The notes beneath the pieces were generated by a model that was given only the letters and a program-made list of their open reading frames with translations, made no database searches and was not told the origin of the DNA. The position numbers and the translations under genes are program-made. A stretch of DNA of 64,000 nucleotides from NCBI RefSeq assembly GCF_019656075.1, contig NZ_BPKZ01000001.1, positions 62,001-126,000 on the forward strand. The letters run 5' to 3'. Below are positions 8,457 to 17,133 of the stretch, one piece after another. The DNA comes from Leuconostoc palmae. GTDB taxonomy: Bacteria > Bacillota > Bacilli > Lactobacillales > Lactobacillaceae. How positions within the stretch are numbered: the first letter of the stretch is position 1; the number at the start of each line of letters is the position of its first letter.

Positions 8457-9131
8457 TTATCTGAATAATGATCCAATAGCGTATGTCACAATCATCGTAA
8501 ACATACCAGCAACAATATTTCTAATGGATGCCTTTTTCTTATCAGCACCATTCAGTGAAGCTGTTACATACCCTGTAATTGCCAAGGCAATTACAACAGC
8601 GATAAATGTCGCTACCTCACGCATATTTTGTGGTGACACAGAGATAGCTACCATTGGCAAGATTGATCCTATTGGAAAACTGATTAAGGAAGCTAATGCA
8701 GCTCCTCCTGCACTTAATTCATGATCTAAAGAAAAACCATAGCGCTCACGGACAGTGGTTGTCAGTGCATCTTTGTTCATCATTTCTTCAGTCGCCTGTG
8801 TTGCAAGTTGTGTTGAAATACCATCTGCAATATATTTTTCTTTAACATATTCAAATTCTGATTTATAATCTTCAGATAGGGCTTTTGTTTGAATATGTTT
8901 CACTTTTTCTTGAGCATCATGTTGTGAACTAACAGATACATATTCACCCATTGCCATTGAAACCGTACCAGCTAACATTCCTGCAAAACCAGCTAGCAAT
9001 ATGGTACCAGTATTACTAGTGGCACCTGCAACACCTAAAATAATACCTGAAACAGATAAAATACCATCATTGGCACCCATAACACCTGCACGAATTAAAT
9101 TATTTCGTTGCATTAAACTTTGCTTGTCCAT
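8457..9131 (-). CDS. VIT1/CCC1 family metal transporter, paralogue A
   Basis: 224 aa, the same fold as its downstream neighbour: IRAGVMGANDGILSVSGI in helix 1, MAMGEYVSVSSQ in helix 2, a charged middle domain, and a C-terminal helical bundle ending AIGSLF as in paralogue B. The ribosome binding site AGAGGTG sits just before the ATG. Its promoter (TTGATT, 17 bp, TATAAC) has a 15-bp palindrome at the expected transcription start, pointing to repression by the divergent PerR-like protein. I infer iron or manganese efflux or storage under metal or peroxide control; the pair could form a heteromer. Confidence 0.9.
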   Translation of the reverse strand: MDKQSLMQRNNLIRAGVMGANDGILSVSGIILGVAGATSNTGTILLAGFAGMLAGTVSMAMGEYVSVSSQHDAQEKVKHIQTKALSEDYKSEFEYVKEKYIADGISTQLATQATEEMMNKDALTTTVRERYGFSLDHELSAGGAALASLISFPIGSILPMVAISVSPQNMREVATFIAVVIALAITGYVTASLNGADKKKASIRNIVAGMFTMIVTYAIGSLFR

Positions 9132-9143
9132 CTCGCACCTCTT

Positions 9144-9225
9144 TTAGAATTATTCTAATTAGTTATATCAAATTAAGGCAATAAAATCAAGTTAATTAGA
9201 AACATTCTACTTTACATGTTATAAT
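9144..9225. promoter_or_regulatory. Divergent promoters with PerR/Fur-type operators
   Basis: A perfect 7-1-7 palindrome, TTAGAAT-T-ATTCTAA (9144-9158), lies at the start site of the leftward promoter: TTGATT 9190-9185, 17 bp, TATAAC 9167-9162. A second, imperfect copy, TTAGAAA-C-ATTCTAC (9196-9210), covers the -35 area of the rightward promoter, whose -10 is TATAAT 9220-9225. Both resemble the Per box TTATAAT-N-ATTATAA. I infer autoregulation plus control of the VIT pair. Confidence 0.7.
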
Positions 9226-9252
9226 ATTATTATAGATAATAAGGAGACTAAT

Positions 9253-9660
9253 ATGGCAGAACATGAATTACGTGACATATTGCAAAGTCATGGGTTAAAA
9301 GCAACTTCTCACAGATTAACAATACTTGACTATCTCATGACACACGAAACTCACCCAACAGCTGAGATGATTCATGCAGATTTGTCAGCAATTAGTCTTG
9401 CTACAATATACAACACATTAGAAAAATTAGTAGCATCAGGTATTGTTATTGTGATTGATACACAACGTGATGACAAAAGGCACTATGATTTTTATGGGGA
9501 ACCGCACTATCATATTATTAATAGTCGTACAAATGAAATTATTGATGCTGACAACTTTGATGTGACGCCCTTGGTTGATGCCGCAAGAGATGCGAGTGGC
9601 CTTAATATTACAGGGTTTCATATTGAAGTCTATGGTGTTAATCCTGACGATGCCATATAA
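9253..9660 (+). CDS. perR: PerR-like Fur family regulator without cysteines
   Basis: 135 aa, a metal-dependent DNA-binding repressor of the Fur superfamily. The winged-helix part (1-75) has the SLATIYNTLEKLVASG recognition region. By alignment with PerR, the regulatory metal ligands are all present (H34, D79, H85, H87, D98), and Asp at the last site is the PerR rather than Fur choice. The structural zinc site is gone: the usual CxxC pair is replaced (HIINSRTNEI) and the protein has no cysteine at all. Ribosome binding site AAGGAGAC at 9241-9248. It sits divergent from the VIT pair with matching operators between them. Confidence 0.85.
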   Translation: MAEHELRDILQSHGLKATSHRLTILDYLMTHETHPTAEMIHADLSAISLATIYNTLEKLVASGIVIVIDTQRDDKRHYDFYGEPHYHIINSRTNEIIDADNFDVTPLVDAARDASGLNITGFHIEVYGVNPDDAI

Positions 9661-9697
9661 AAAAAGTTCTTGAACTTAAAATGTTCAAGAACTTTTT
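9661..9697. terminator. Bidirectional terminator
   Basis: Perfect 15-bp inverted repeat (AAAAAGTTCTTGAAC and complement) with a 7-nt loop, between convergent genes. Confidence 0.9.
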
Positions 9698-10141
9698 TTA
9701 TATGGCTGAGTTCATAATTTTTGAAACAGCAGCATGAATTTTTTCAAGATATATACCTTGTTCTTCTTCAGAGTGTGCATACTTTTCCGAATCAACGGAT
9801 TGCTTAGTTACATTGACTGCATCGGCCATGATTTCCGTTGCAGCAGCATATTTTGTATAAGCACTCGCTAGCGATTTGTGTACACCTAATAAACGAACTG
9901 GTGCTGATGCAGCATTCAACTTAGATGCATTCGCCTTATAACTTGCCACTGCATCTTCAAACTCTGCTTTAATTTCAGCAAACTCAGCTGATGGGATTTC
10001 AGAAATTTTATCTGCTTCTTTTGCATCGTCAAGCTTTGTGAAGAATGGTGTCACTCTATTTGCTATTTCTTCTGTATTTGTTAAGACATCTTGCAAAGTC
10101 TTAACATAAATTTGACCTTGCTTTGGATTAAATTTTACCAA
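9698..10141 (-). CDS. Small helical protein of unknown function
   Basis: 147 aa, predicted almost wholly alpha-helical and soluble, rich in Ala, Glu and Lys, with no cysteine and no membrane segment. I do not recognise a family. A TTG start at 10141 is required in this frame (residues VKFNPKQGQIY follow), and AAGG lies 11 nt before it inside the end of the ATPase gene. It is 7 bp downstream of the P-type ATPase, so it is very likely in the same transcript and under the same manganese riboswitch. A stress or metal-related accessory role is only an inference from position. Confidence 0.6.
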   Translation of the reverse strand: MVKFNPKQGQIYVKTLQDVLTNTEEIANRVTPFFTKLDDAKEADKISEIPSAEFAEIKAEFEDAVASYKANASKLNAASAPVRLLGVHKSLASAYTKYAAATEIMADAVNVTKQSVDSEKYAHSEEEQGIYLEKIHAAVSKIMNSAI

Positions 10142-10148
10142 TGATCTA

Positions 10149-12812
10149 TTATCCTTTTTTGAAAATTTTGCGCTGTACTAATTTTACCAGTTCAACAATA
10201 ATAATGATACTCATTCCAGCCAGAAGAACAATTGCCCATTGATATCCATCTAAGTGTGACACATGGAAAATTGGGTTTAACGGTGTAATAACAACCACCG
10301 CTGACATAGCAATTAGCGAACCTAACAGTGCCCAATTAAATAGTTTATTTTGGAAAGCCTGTGGTCCAAACATTGAACCGTATACTGATTTTACGTTGAT
10401 CGCATTAAACATTTGCATTAACCCTAACGTCATAAATGACATAGTTAACGCATCACGATGTGCTTCTGCAACTGCAGCATGTACAGGATAAGCTAACGCA
10501 AAACCATATACTGTTAGCACAATGGCAGCTTGCAACATACCTTGCCAAATTATAGCTGTCCCTACACCACCAGAAAGGAAACTTGCATCGCGTCCTCTTG
10601 GCTTTTGTGACATAATACCTTTCTGAGCAGGCTCTACACCCAAGGCAATAGCAGGCAACGTATCGGTTACCAGATTAATCCATAGAATCATAATTGGTGC
10701 TAAAATGTTCCATCCTAACAAAGTCATTACAAAAATTGATATTACCTCAGCCAGGTTTGACGCCAGTAAATACTGCAAAGCTTTTTGGATATTAGCAAAA
10801 ACCTTTCTACCTTCTTCTACAGCATGAACAATAGTAGCAAAGTTATCATCAGCCAATACAATATCTGATGCCCCTTTAGATACTTCAGTTCCAGTAATAC
10901 CCATTGCAACACCAATATCAGCAGCTTTTAAGGCAGGGGCATCATTAACACCATCCCCTGTCATCGCAACTACTTTACCTTTTTGTTGCCAAGCGTTGAC
11001 AATCTTAACTTTATGTTCTGGTGCAACACGCGCATAAACATTGTACTTGTCTACATTAGCCAAGAATTCGTCATCAGTCATATTATCTAAATCAGACCCA
11101 GAAATAACTGCACTCTCTTTATCAGCCTCATCTAAAATACCTAAACGAACCGCAATTGCTGCTGCTGTATCTCGATGATCACCAGTAATCATCATCGGAC
11201 GAATACCTGCTGCTTTAGCCTCTGACACAGCTTGGGCAACCTCGGGACGTTCTGGATCAATCATACCCACAAAACCTACAAAGACCAGATCATTTTCTAA
11301 TGATTGCGAAGTTATTGTAGCAGGCATTTCTGGCGATAGTTTGTATCCGAATCCCAATACACGCAATGCTTGCGTTGCTAATTCTGAATTAATGCCTAAT
11401 AGTTTATTTCGGATATCATCTGTGAGTGTCGTAATTTCATTATTTATTTCAATTTGGGTCGCACGGTTTAACAATTCGTCTGGTGCACCTTTGACTGTGA
11501 TGATATAACCCTCTGGCGCTGGATGAATTGTTGACATCAACTTACGATCCGAATCAAAAGGTAGTTCAGCAACACGAGGCATCTCACTGAATAACGTATC
11601 AATATCTCGACCATGATTTTCATTAAATGCAATTAATGCGGTCTCCGTTGGATCGCCAATATAGCCATCTTCAGTACGCTTTGTATCATTATTTAATGCT
11701 AATATATCAGCGAGTCTAGCATACGTACCGGTTAACTGGGCTGTTGTATTGACCTCTTCTATCTGCGCATTTACCACAATCTTTTCGACTGTCATCTTAT
11801 TTTGTGTTAATGTACCAGTTTTGTCTGATCCAATAATATCTGTCGATCCTAAAGTTTCAACCGCTGGCAACTTTCTAATCAATGCTTGACGGGCAGCCAT
11901 GCGAGTTGTTCCTAGTGCCAACGTAATTGTAACAATGGCCGGTAATCCTTCTGGTATTGCTGCCACAGCCAAAGAAATTGAGGTTAGTAGCATATCAATG
12001 ATAGTTTCTTTTCCTCTAGCCAGTCCTACGACAAAGGTAACTGCTGCAATGCCCAAAATCAAGTAGGTTAACACACGACCAAGTTTTATAAGATTGTCTT
12101 GTAATGGTGTCTTAGTTTCATCTGCTGCTTCCAACATACCCGCAATGTGTCCTATTTCAGTTGACATTCCGGTATTGACAACAACTGCGACACCTCGACC
12201 ATAAGTAACATTGGTGTTCATAAATCCTAAGTTGGTACGATCTCCCAAAGGCAAATCAGTATCATCCAAGGTCATTGATACTTTATCAACCGGAACGGAT
12301 TCGCCAGTAAGAGAAGCCTCTTCAATCTGTAAGGAAGCCGACTCAATAAATCGTACATCAGCTGGGACAATATCGCCTGCTTCCAAACGGACAATGTCTC
12401 CCACAACTAAATTGGTTGATTTGACTGACATATCCTTACCATCTCGGATAATATTTGCGTTAGGCGTTGACATCTCTTTTAATGCATTAATAGCATCTTC
12501 TGCTTTGGCTTCTTGGAAAACACCAAATACGGCATTAATAATCACAATTGCCAAAATAAAAATTGCATCAACTAATTCACCAGTAAATGCAGCAACCACT
12601 GCAGCAACCAACAAAATAGCAATCATAAAATCTTTAAATTGGTTAATAAATTTTTGAAAAAGTGTCGTCGAAGCTGCCTCATTGAGTTGATTGTAGCCGT
12701 TTACTTCAAGCCTCTTTTGCGCCTCAATCTGCGTTAATCCAACCTTAGAATCCGTTTTCAAATTAGATAAAATCTCTGTGACGTCTTGATTGTACAACGA
12801 CTGTTTTGACAT
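10149..12812 (-). CDS. P-type cation ATPase, calcium/manganese efflux type
   Basis: 887 aa, a P2-type ATPase with ten predicted membrane helices. Visible are the phosphorylation motif SDKTGTLTQNKMT, the nucleotide-domain KGAPDELL, MITGDHRDTA, the hinge GDGVNDAPALKAADIG, the M4 ion motif PEGLP, and the M6 motif WINLVTDTLPA. These are shared by calcium pumps and the bacterial Mn/Ca exporters (Lactococcus YoaB, streptococcal MgtA). The start ATG 12812 has GGAGG 6 nt upstream. The leader looks like a yybP-ykoY manganese riboswitch, so manganese export is my preferred role; database labels would probably say calcium. Confidence 0.92.
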   Translation of the reverse strand: MSKQSLYNQDVTEILSNLKTDSKVGLTQIEAQKRLEVNGYNQLNEAASTTLFQKFINQFKDFMIAILLVAAVVAAFTGELVDAIFILAIVIINAVFGVFQEAKAEDAINALKEMSTPNANIIRDGKDMSVKSTNLVVGDIVRLEAGDIVPADVRFIESASLQIEEASLTGESVPVDKVSMTLDDTDLPLGDRTNLGFMNTNVTYGRGVAVVVNTGMSTEIGHIAGMLEAADETKTPLQDNLIKLGRVLTYLILGIAAVTFVVGLARGKETIIDMLLTSISLAVAAIPEGLPAIVTITLALGTTRMAARQALIRKLPAVETLGSTDIIGSDKTGTLTQNKMTVEKIVVNAQIEEVNTTAQLTGTYARLADILALNNDTKRTEDGYIGDPTETALIAFNENHGRDIDTLFSEMPRVAELPFDSDRKLMSTIHPAPEGYIITVKGAPDELLNRATQIEINNEITTLTDDIRNKLLGINSELATQALRVLGFGYKLSPEMPATITSQSLENDLVFVGFVGMIDPERPEVAQAVSEAKAAGIRPMMITGDHRDTAAAIAVRLGILDEADKESAVISGSDLDNMTDDEFLANVDKYNVYARVAPEHKVKIVNAWQQKGKVVAMTGDGVNDAPALKAADIGVAMGITGTEVSKGASDIVLADDNFATIVHAVEEGRKVFANIQKALQYLLASNLAEVISIFVMTLLGWNILAPIMILWINLVTDTLPAIALGVEPAQKGIMSQKPRGRDASFLSGGVGTAIIWQGMLQAAIVLTVYGFALAYPVHAAVAEAHRDALTMSFMTLGLMQMFNAINVKSVYGSMFGPQAFQNKLFNWALLGSLIAMSAVVVITPLNPIFHVSHLDGYQWAIVLLAGMSIIIIVELVKLVQRKIFKKG

Positions 12813-12867
12813 CTTATTCCTCCCACGCAATCATTGCGTTAAACATTCTTGTGTCTCACTATGAAAC

Positions 12868-13043
12868 AAAAAGACTCATGCAAAATAACTGAGTGAACGT
12901 ACGTCAGTCATTTACATGAGTCTCACTGTTTAAGATAGTACCGGAACAAATTGAATTATTCGATATAAGCATCATCTTTGACTCTGCTCGCTTTGACGGT
13001 ATTATCACGGAATGTCCGCCAGTTACTCCCTCAGGAATGTCTC
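12868..13043 (-). promoter_or_regulatory. Probable yybP-ykoY manganese riboswitch with terminator
   Basis: On the minus strand GAG-GGAGTAAC (around 13033-13022) and GTGAGA-CTC (around 12926-12918) match the two conserved loop strands of yybP-ykoY aptamers. P1 can form between ACAT..GAG and CTC-ATGT. The same ACTCATG is the left arm of a terminator, AGACTCATG (12923-12915) with CATGAGTCT (12880-12872) and then TTTT. Forming P1 therefore blocks the terminator, the known ON switch with manganese. The aptamer was judged by eye and some conserved positions deviate. Confidence 0.65.
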
Positions 13044-13055
13044 TTTATTACTTTC

Positions 13056-13084
13056 ATTCTACCAAAGTGGTGGTTGAGTAGCAA
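13056..13084 (-). promoter_or_regulatory. Promoter of the P-type ATPase leader
   Basis: TTGCTA (13084-13079), a 17-bp spacer, then the extended -10 TGGTAGAAT with hexamer TAGAAT at 13061-13056. Transcription would start just before the riboswitch. Confidence 0.7.
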
Positions 13085-13115
13085 GTCTTGATCGTTGATC
13101 TCATGAATAGACTTT

Positions 13116-14965
13116 CTAAAAGGCACCGCCACCGCCTCCGCCGCCACCAGAAAAACCACCACCAGAAAAATTGCCACCATTCCCAGATACATTACTTTGG
13201 AAGCCGATATCTGCTTGCACATGTTGTACTAGTTCGTTAGCCCATTGATTACCAAATTGCGTATAAATTAGCAATAGTGGTAGATTAACCATTGGTAAGT
13301 GTGCTTCATCTGCTAATAACTTAAGTGTTTTAGCCACCTGTTTAGCTTCCCCAAAGATAACTGCATATGCTAGTAGTTTATCCCATAACTGGCTATCCCG
13401 TACGTTTTTTTGTCTAACTTAGCGATATCATGCAACATGAGTTTAAACCCATCCCATGTCCATTTTTCTTCAAATCCTGTTGGTATGGTATAAAAAATAC
13501 TCGATTGCTTCAAGATAACATAATAGCTGAGTCCACTAACGACTATTTCACCAATCGCTACTAGCCAAAACTGCCAAATATCACTGTAATTAGCCATTAC
13601 AATATCCGCAACTAATGTTCCAATAATCATGAAACTTAAAATTGTGATCAACATTTTCTTACGATTAGTTAATTGATTCGTTTTCTGTTCATCTATTAAT
13701 TCAGAACTCAAAGGATTTTGTTTAATTTGTTTTAAAAATAATGGTAACCCTAAACGGATCCCCTTAGCTAAAGCCGAGTCCGTTTGTTTGAATTCTTTTT
13801 GCGTCACAATACGTCTATTTTTCCCAAATATCATATGTATCAATTGCTTTTCAAAATTCATCAACCCTGTTTCATCTTTTACCTAATAAGTTACCTGATC
13901 AACTTTTACAACATCAGTATAAGACAAAACTACTTTGTGCCTAGCAATCAAATCCATTAACGTAGCAACAATTAAATTTGCATGTGTAGCTTTCCCCCGA
14001 ATACGTGAATTAACAATTGCTGGACCTAAATCATTGGGTATATCATAAATATGAACTATTGATTTATCTACGCCACTTCTTTGTCGGGCAAACTTTAGTT
14101 GTTGTCTTGTACGCAGTGTCATTATAATTGAAAAAATAGCAATAACTAAGATGACAAGAGGTAATACAATCAACCCAATGATTGCGATGCGTTTTAATTT
14201 AGCATTGTTTTTAACAACGATAGCCCCTTCTTGGTTAGAGATTATTTGTGCGCGTTTCCCTGGTTGCTTATTTTGATTTAAAGGCGTTTGAGAATTACTA
14301 AAATAAGTCCGCAACTCTAATCGTTCATTCTTACTGATTTTATTTGTCGTAACTATTAACTTAGCATTTTTTTGATCAACACGAACATGCCCACTGTAAA
14401 TATCTCGATTATGCACCCATGCTTTTAAAACTCTGTCTGGCTTTTGAGGTAATGTTAGGGTTATGTTTACGTGGTTTAATGCCACATCCCAGTTAGTTAT
14501 CATTAGCCAGTTAATTTCAGATACATCATCCCAATTTGTTACCACATTATTAATTTGATAACGATAAGTAACCTGAATATTATTATGCTTTTTAATCGGA
14601 TAATATACTTTTTCTTTGACCTGATTAGGACTAAGAGATTCAACATAACCAATACTTTCATTACCACTTCTAGGACTGATTAGTTGAGGTTTTTCACCAT
14701 TACGTGATACTGTAATACTTTGCAAGCCACCCCAAGTATAATTCTGTTGACTATTTGCTGGTGCATTTAGTCCTTCTTTAAGGTAAATACCATTCATATT
14801 GTCATCAAAAGAATAGGTAATTTCTTTTGTGACTAATGCATTACCATCAGATTGTATTTGAATATTTTGTTGGTAATTAGAAATTTTGTAATCTGCTTGA
14901 ACCAGCTCAATGCTAAACATGAAACTGGCGATGATTGTCAACGATACTATCACATATTTATGCAT
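13116..14965 (-). pseudogene. DUF2207 membrane protein gene, broken by TAG and a frameshift
   Basis: Together these frames encode a DUF2207 protein of about 610 aa: signal peptide, extracellular beta-rich domain (YKISNYQQNIQIQ onward), membrane helix near residue 260, cytoplasmic part with two more helices, and the typical Gly-rich GGG..GGGAF C-terminus. Two lesions break it. An in-frame TAG at 13885-13883 follows VDQVTY, and coding resumes in the same frame as VKDETGLMNFEKQ. Then a 7-A run (13411-13405 on the minus strand) shifts the frame; in the other frame the sequence continues NVRDSQLWDKLLAYAV. One base more or two fewer restores it. Sequencing error could explain the second lesion, hardly both. 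Confidence 0.85.
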
Positions 14966-15097
14966 CTTGCTCTCCCTTTTATAATTATTATTTTAACAAA
15001 CATCGGACATATCACAAAAAATAGCGTAAAATTAAAAGATAACTTTATTGTAGGAGCAACACATAAAATTCGATTCAATGTTAATCGATGTGTCAAC

Positions 15098-15778
15098 ATG
15101 ATTATGCTAGAAATTAATAAACACCCCGTCCATGAGCGTCTCCCAATTGCACTACTACTCGCAATGAACTCTGGATTTGCCGATGCTTATACTTTTCAAC
15201 ATCAAGATGATCGTTTTGCTAGTTTGCAGACAGGAAATATTATTCAAGCTGGTATCGCCATAGCCAAAGGTAATATATCAGAAACGCTTAGCTTTGTGTT
15301 ACCCATACTCTTCTTCATATTGGGTGCATGTTTTAATGGCTTTTTAAAACACAACTTTAAAGCAGGTAAGCTGTCAACACAGCAACATAGCATTTTAGTA
15401 CAAATACTAGGTATTACCACTGTTAATTTGATTAGTAATCAAATTTCAAGTACAGCAGTCATTACCCTACTATCTTTTTTCTTTGCTATTCAATTAGATG
15501 CTTTCCCAAAAGTTCGCGGTTTGCCCTTCACTAGCGTCATGTCTACAGGTAATTTAAGAAGTATTGGTGCCAATCTGGCCACCTATTTTTATAAAAAAGA
15601 TCAACAAACACGACAAAATATTATTCTCTTTTCACTGATTGTCTTATCCTTTTTATTTGGTGCACTAGTGTCAACACTACTATCATATTTTTTGCATAAT
15701 TCAACATTATTGGGTTCTAGTGTGATTCTCATTGTAATTTTCTTATTAATTTTTGATTTTTCTAAACAAAATAGTTGA
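15098..15778 (+). CDS. YoaK/DUF1275 family membrane protein
   Basis: 226 aa with six predicted helices. ALLLAMNSGFADAYTF, then a QTGNIIQAGI segment and later TSVMSTGNLRSIG, are hallmarks of the YoaK/DUF1275 family, whose role is unknown. ATG 15098 is used because the frame upstream has no better start, although TAGGAG near 15051 lies too far away for a standard ribosome binding site; ATG 15104 is an alternative. CGGACA (15004-15009), 17 bp and TAAAAT (15027-15032) make a plausible promoter. Its stop TGA overlaps the -35 of the next operon. Confidence 0.82.
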   Translation: MIMLEINKHPVHERLPIALLLAMNSGFADAYTFQHQDDRFASLQTGNIIQAGIAIAKGNISETLSFVLPILFFILGACFNGFLKHNFKAGKLSTQQHSILVQILGITTVNLISNQISSTAVITLLSFFFAIQLDAFPKVRGLPFTSVMSTGNLRSIGANLATYFYKKDQQTRQNIILFSLIVLSFLFGALVSTLLSYFLHNSTLLGSSVILIVIFLLIFDFSKQNS

Positions 15779-15803
15779 CAAATATAAAAGCAGTATGTAT
15801 TAT
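15775..15803 (+). promoter_or_regulatory. Promoter of the methionine uptake operon
   Basis: Consensus TTGACA (15775-15780), 17-bp spacer, TATTAT (15798-15803). It starts inside the stop codon of the YoaK-type gene and drives the T-box leader. Confidence 0.8.
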
Positions 15804-15870
15804 TAGGTTTAACGATTTTAGAAATAAACAAGTTGAACAGAAAAGTAATAGTTGAACAAAGCAAAGAAAG

Positions 15871-16117
15871 CTAATGGTTGATGTAAATTAGCATGCGTAA
15901 AACTACGAAAATGACCTGTGATTGGTGTTAGCGAATTGGTTTACCATTTAGTTAACAACGGATTGGCCTTCGTTACTAGGCACACCATTCGGCTAGGATC
16001 ATCTCCCGATGCCCGATGGTTAGTGAGCAGACTATTAGTAATAATAGTCTAAAACTCAGAATGGTAACGCGCTATTTCAGCCGCTTCTGTATTTAAGTAT
16101 ACAGAGGCGGTTTTTTT
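15871..16117 (+). promoter_or_regulatory. T-box leader, methionine type
   Basis: AGAATGGTAACGCG (16058-16071) matches the 14-nt T-box that binds the tRNA acceptor end. Upstream is a stem III hairpin (16029-16050), and downstream a terminator with stem CCGCTTCTGTAT/ATACAGAGGCGG and seven T (to 16117). CTAA (15871-15874) can pair TTAG (16020-16023) at the base of stem I, which puts ATG 16016-16018 plus a purine in the specifier position, so Met. The genes that follow fit methionine. Uncharged tRNA-Met should prevent termination. The full stem I fold was not resolved. Confidence 0.8.
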
Positions 16118-16174
16118 GTTTCTACCACTATTTCTAAAGTCGTGCAGTAGAAAATGTATTTCAGGAGAAGATGA

Positions 16175-17026
16175 ATGAGTCAGGCAAAAAAGTGGATTAT
16201 TGGTGGCATTGCAGTTGTGGTTATTGGCGGAATCGGCTATGCCAGTTTTGGTAATCATACTTCAGAAAATAAAGACGATAAACTTGTTAAAGTTGGTATT
16301 ATGTCAGGATCGAAACAGGATACTGAAATCTGGGATTCTGTTGCTAAAACAGCTAAATCGAAATACGGTATTACATTGAAATTTAAGCAATTTTCAGATT
16401 ATAACCAACCTAACAAAGCCTTATCTGAGGGTGACATTGATATTAATGCTTTTCAACACTACGCCTTTCTCGATGCCTCAAATAAATCAACTGGAAACAA
16501 AATTATTAGCTTAGGTGATACCGTTATTTCACCTATTCGACTTTACTCAAATAGCTATAAGCATGTCGATGATTTCAAAAATGGTGACACAATCTCTGTT
16601 CCAAATGATGCTTCAAACGAAAGCCGTGCACTGTATGTTCTTAAGGCAGCTGGACTGATTGATTTAAAGTCAGGACTAAAAACCGCGACCATCAAGGACA
16701 TTACAAAAAACCCTAAGTCGTTGAAAATTAAAGAGTTAGCTGCAGATCAAACTGCTCGATCATTGTCAGATGTTCAAGGTGCTGTAGTCAACGGTACGTA
16801 TGCCGATACCGCTGGATTAGATTATAAGAAAGCAATCTTTGTTGAACCCATTAACAAAGACTCACATCAATGGGTCAATATTATTGCTGCTAATAACAAA
16901 GATAAAGATAAACAAACACTAAAAGATGTTGTGAAAGCATATCAAACGCAAACTACAAAAGATGTTATTAATAAAGTTTATAACGGTGCTGAGTTACCAG
17001 CATGGGATGCAAAATTTGATAAATAA
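16175..17026 (+). CDS. metQ: MetQ-like methionine-binding protein, copy 1
   Basis: 283 aa, the substrate-binding protein of a D/L-methionine ABC importer (NlpA/MetQ family). After an N-terminal hydrophobic helix (residues 7-25) comes VKVGIMSGSKQDTEIWDSVAK, then the NKALSEGDIDINAFQH region typical of MetQ. Unusually there is no cysteine after the helix, so no lipobox. I infer that it stays anchored by an uncleaved signal helix. Ribosome binding site AGGAGA with 6-nt spacing. First gene of a five-gene T-box operon; about half its residues are shared with copy 2. Confidence 0.92.
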   Translation: MSQAKKWIIGGIAVVVIGGIGYASFGNHTSENKDDKLVKVGIMSGSKQDTEIWDSVAKTAKSKYGITLKFKQFSDYNQPNKALSEGDIDINAFQHYAFLDASNKSTGNKIISLGDTVISPIRLYSNSYKHVDDFKNGDTISVPNDASNESRALYVLKAAGLIDLKSGLKTATIKDITKNPKSLKIKELAADQTARSLSDVQGAVVNGTYADTAGLDYKKAIFVEPINKDSHQWVNIIAANNKDKDKQTLKDVVKAYQTQTTKDVINKVYNGAELPAWDAKFDK

Positions 17027-17036
17027 TTTAAGATGA

Positions 17037-17092
17037 TCAATGAATAGTAGTTCATTGATATCAGATTTGAACATAAAGTCAAATTTGATATC
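17037..17092 (+). repeat. Two nested hairpins between the metQ copies
   Basis: TCAATGAA/TTCATTGA (17037-17058) overlaps GATATCAGATTTGA/TCAAATTTGATATC (17057-17092). There is no T-run, so these are more likely mRNA processing or stability elements than terminators. A smaller hairpin (CTGCAAT/ATTGCAG) lies near 17994-18010 before the peptidase gene. Confidence 0.55.
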
Positions 17093-17133
17093 AGCGAATT
17101 AATCGCTATAAAAGAAAACGGGAGATTAACATT

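Noticed and set aside
13130-13180. GGC/GGA-rich repeat, considered as CRISPR or VNTR
   Set aside because: It encodes the normal Gly-rich C-terminus of DUF2207 proteins; units are irregular.
13031-13222. 63-codon frame with a hydrophobic stretch
   Set aside because: It lies antisense-shifted over the Gly-rich end of the DUF2207 gene and over the ATPase promoter; a shadow.
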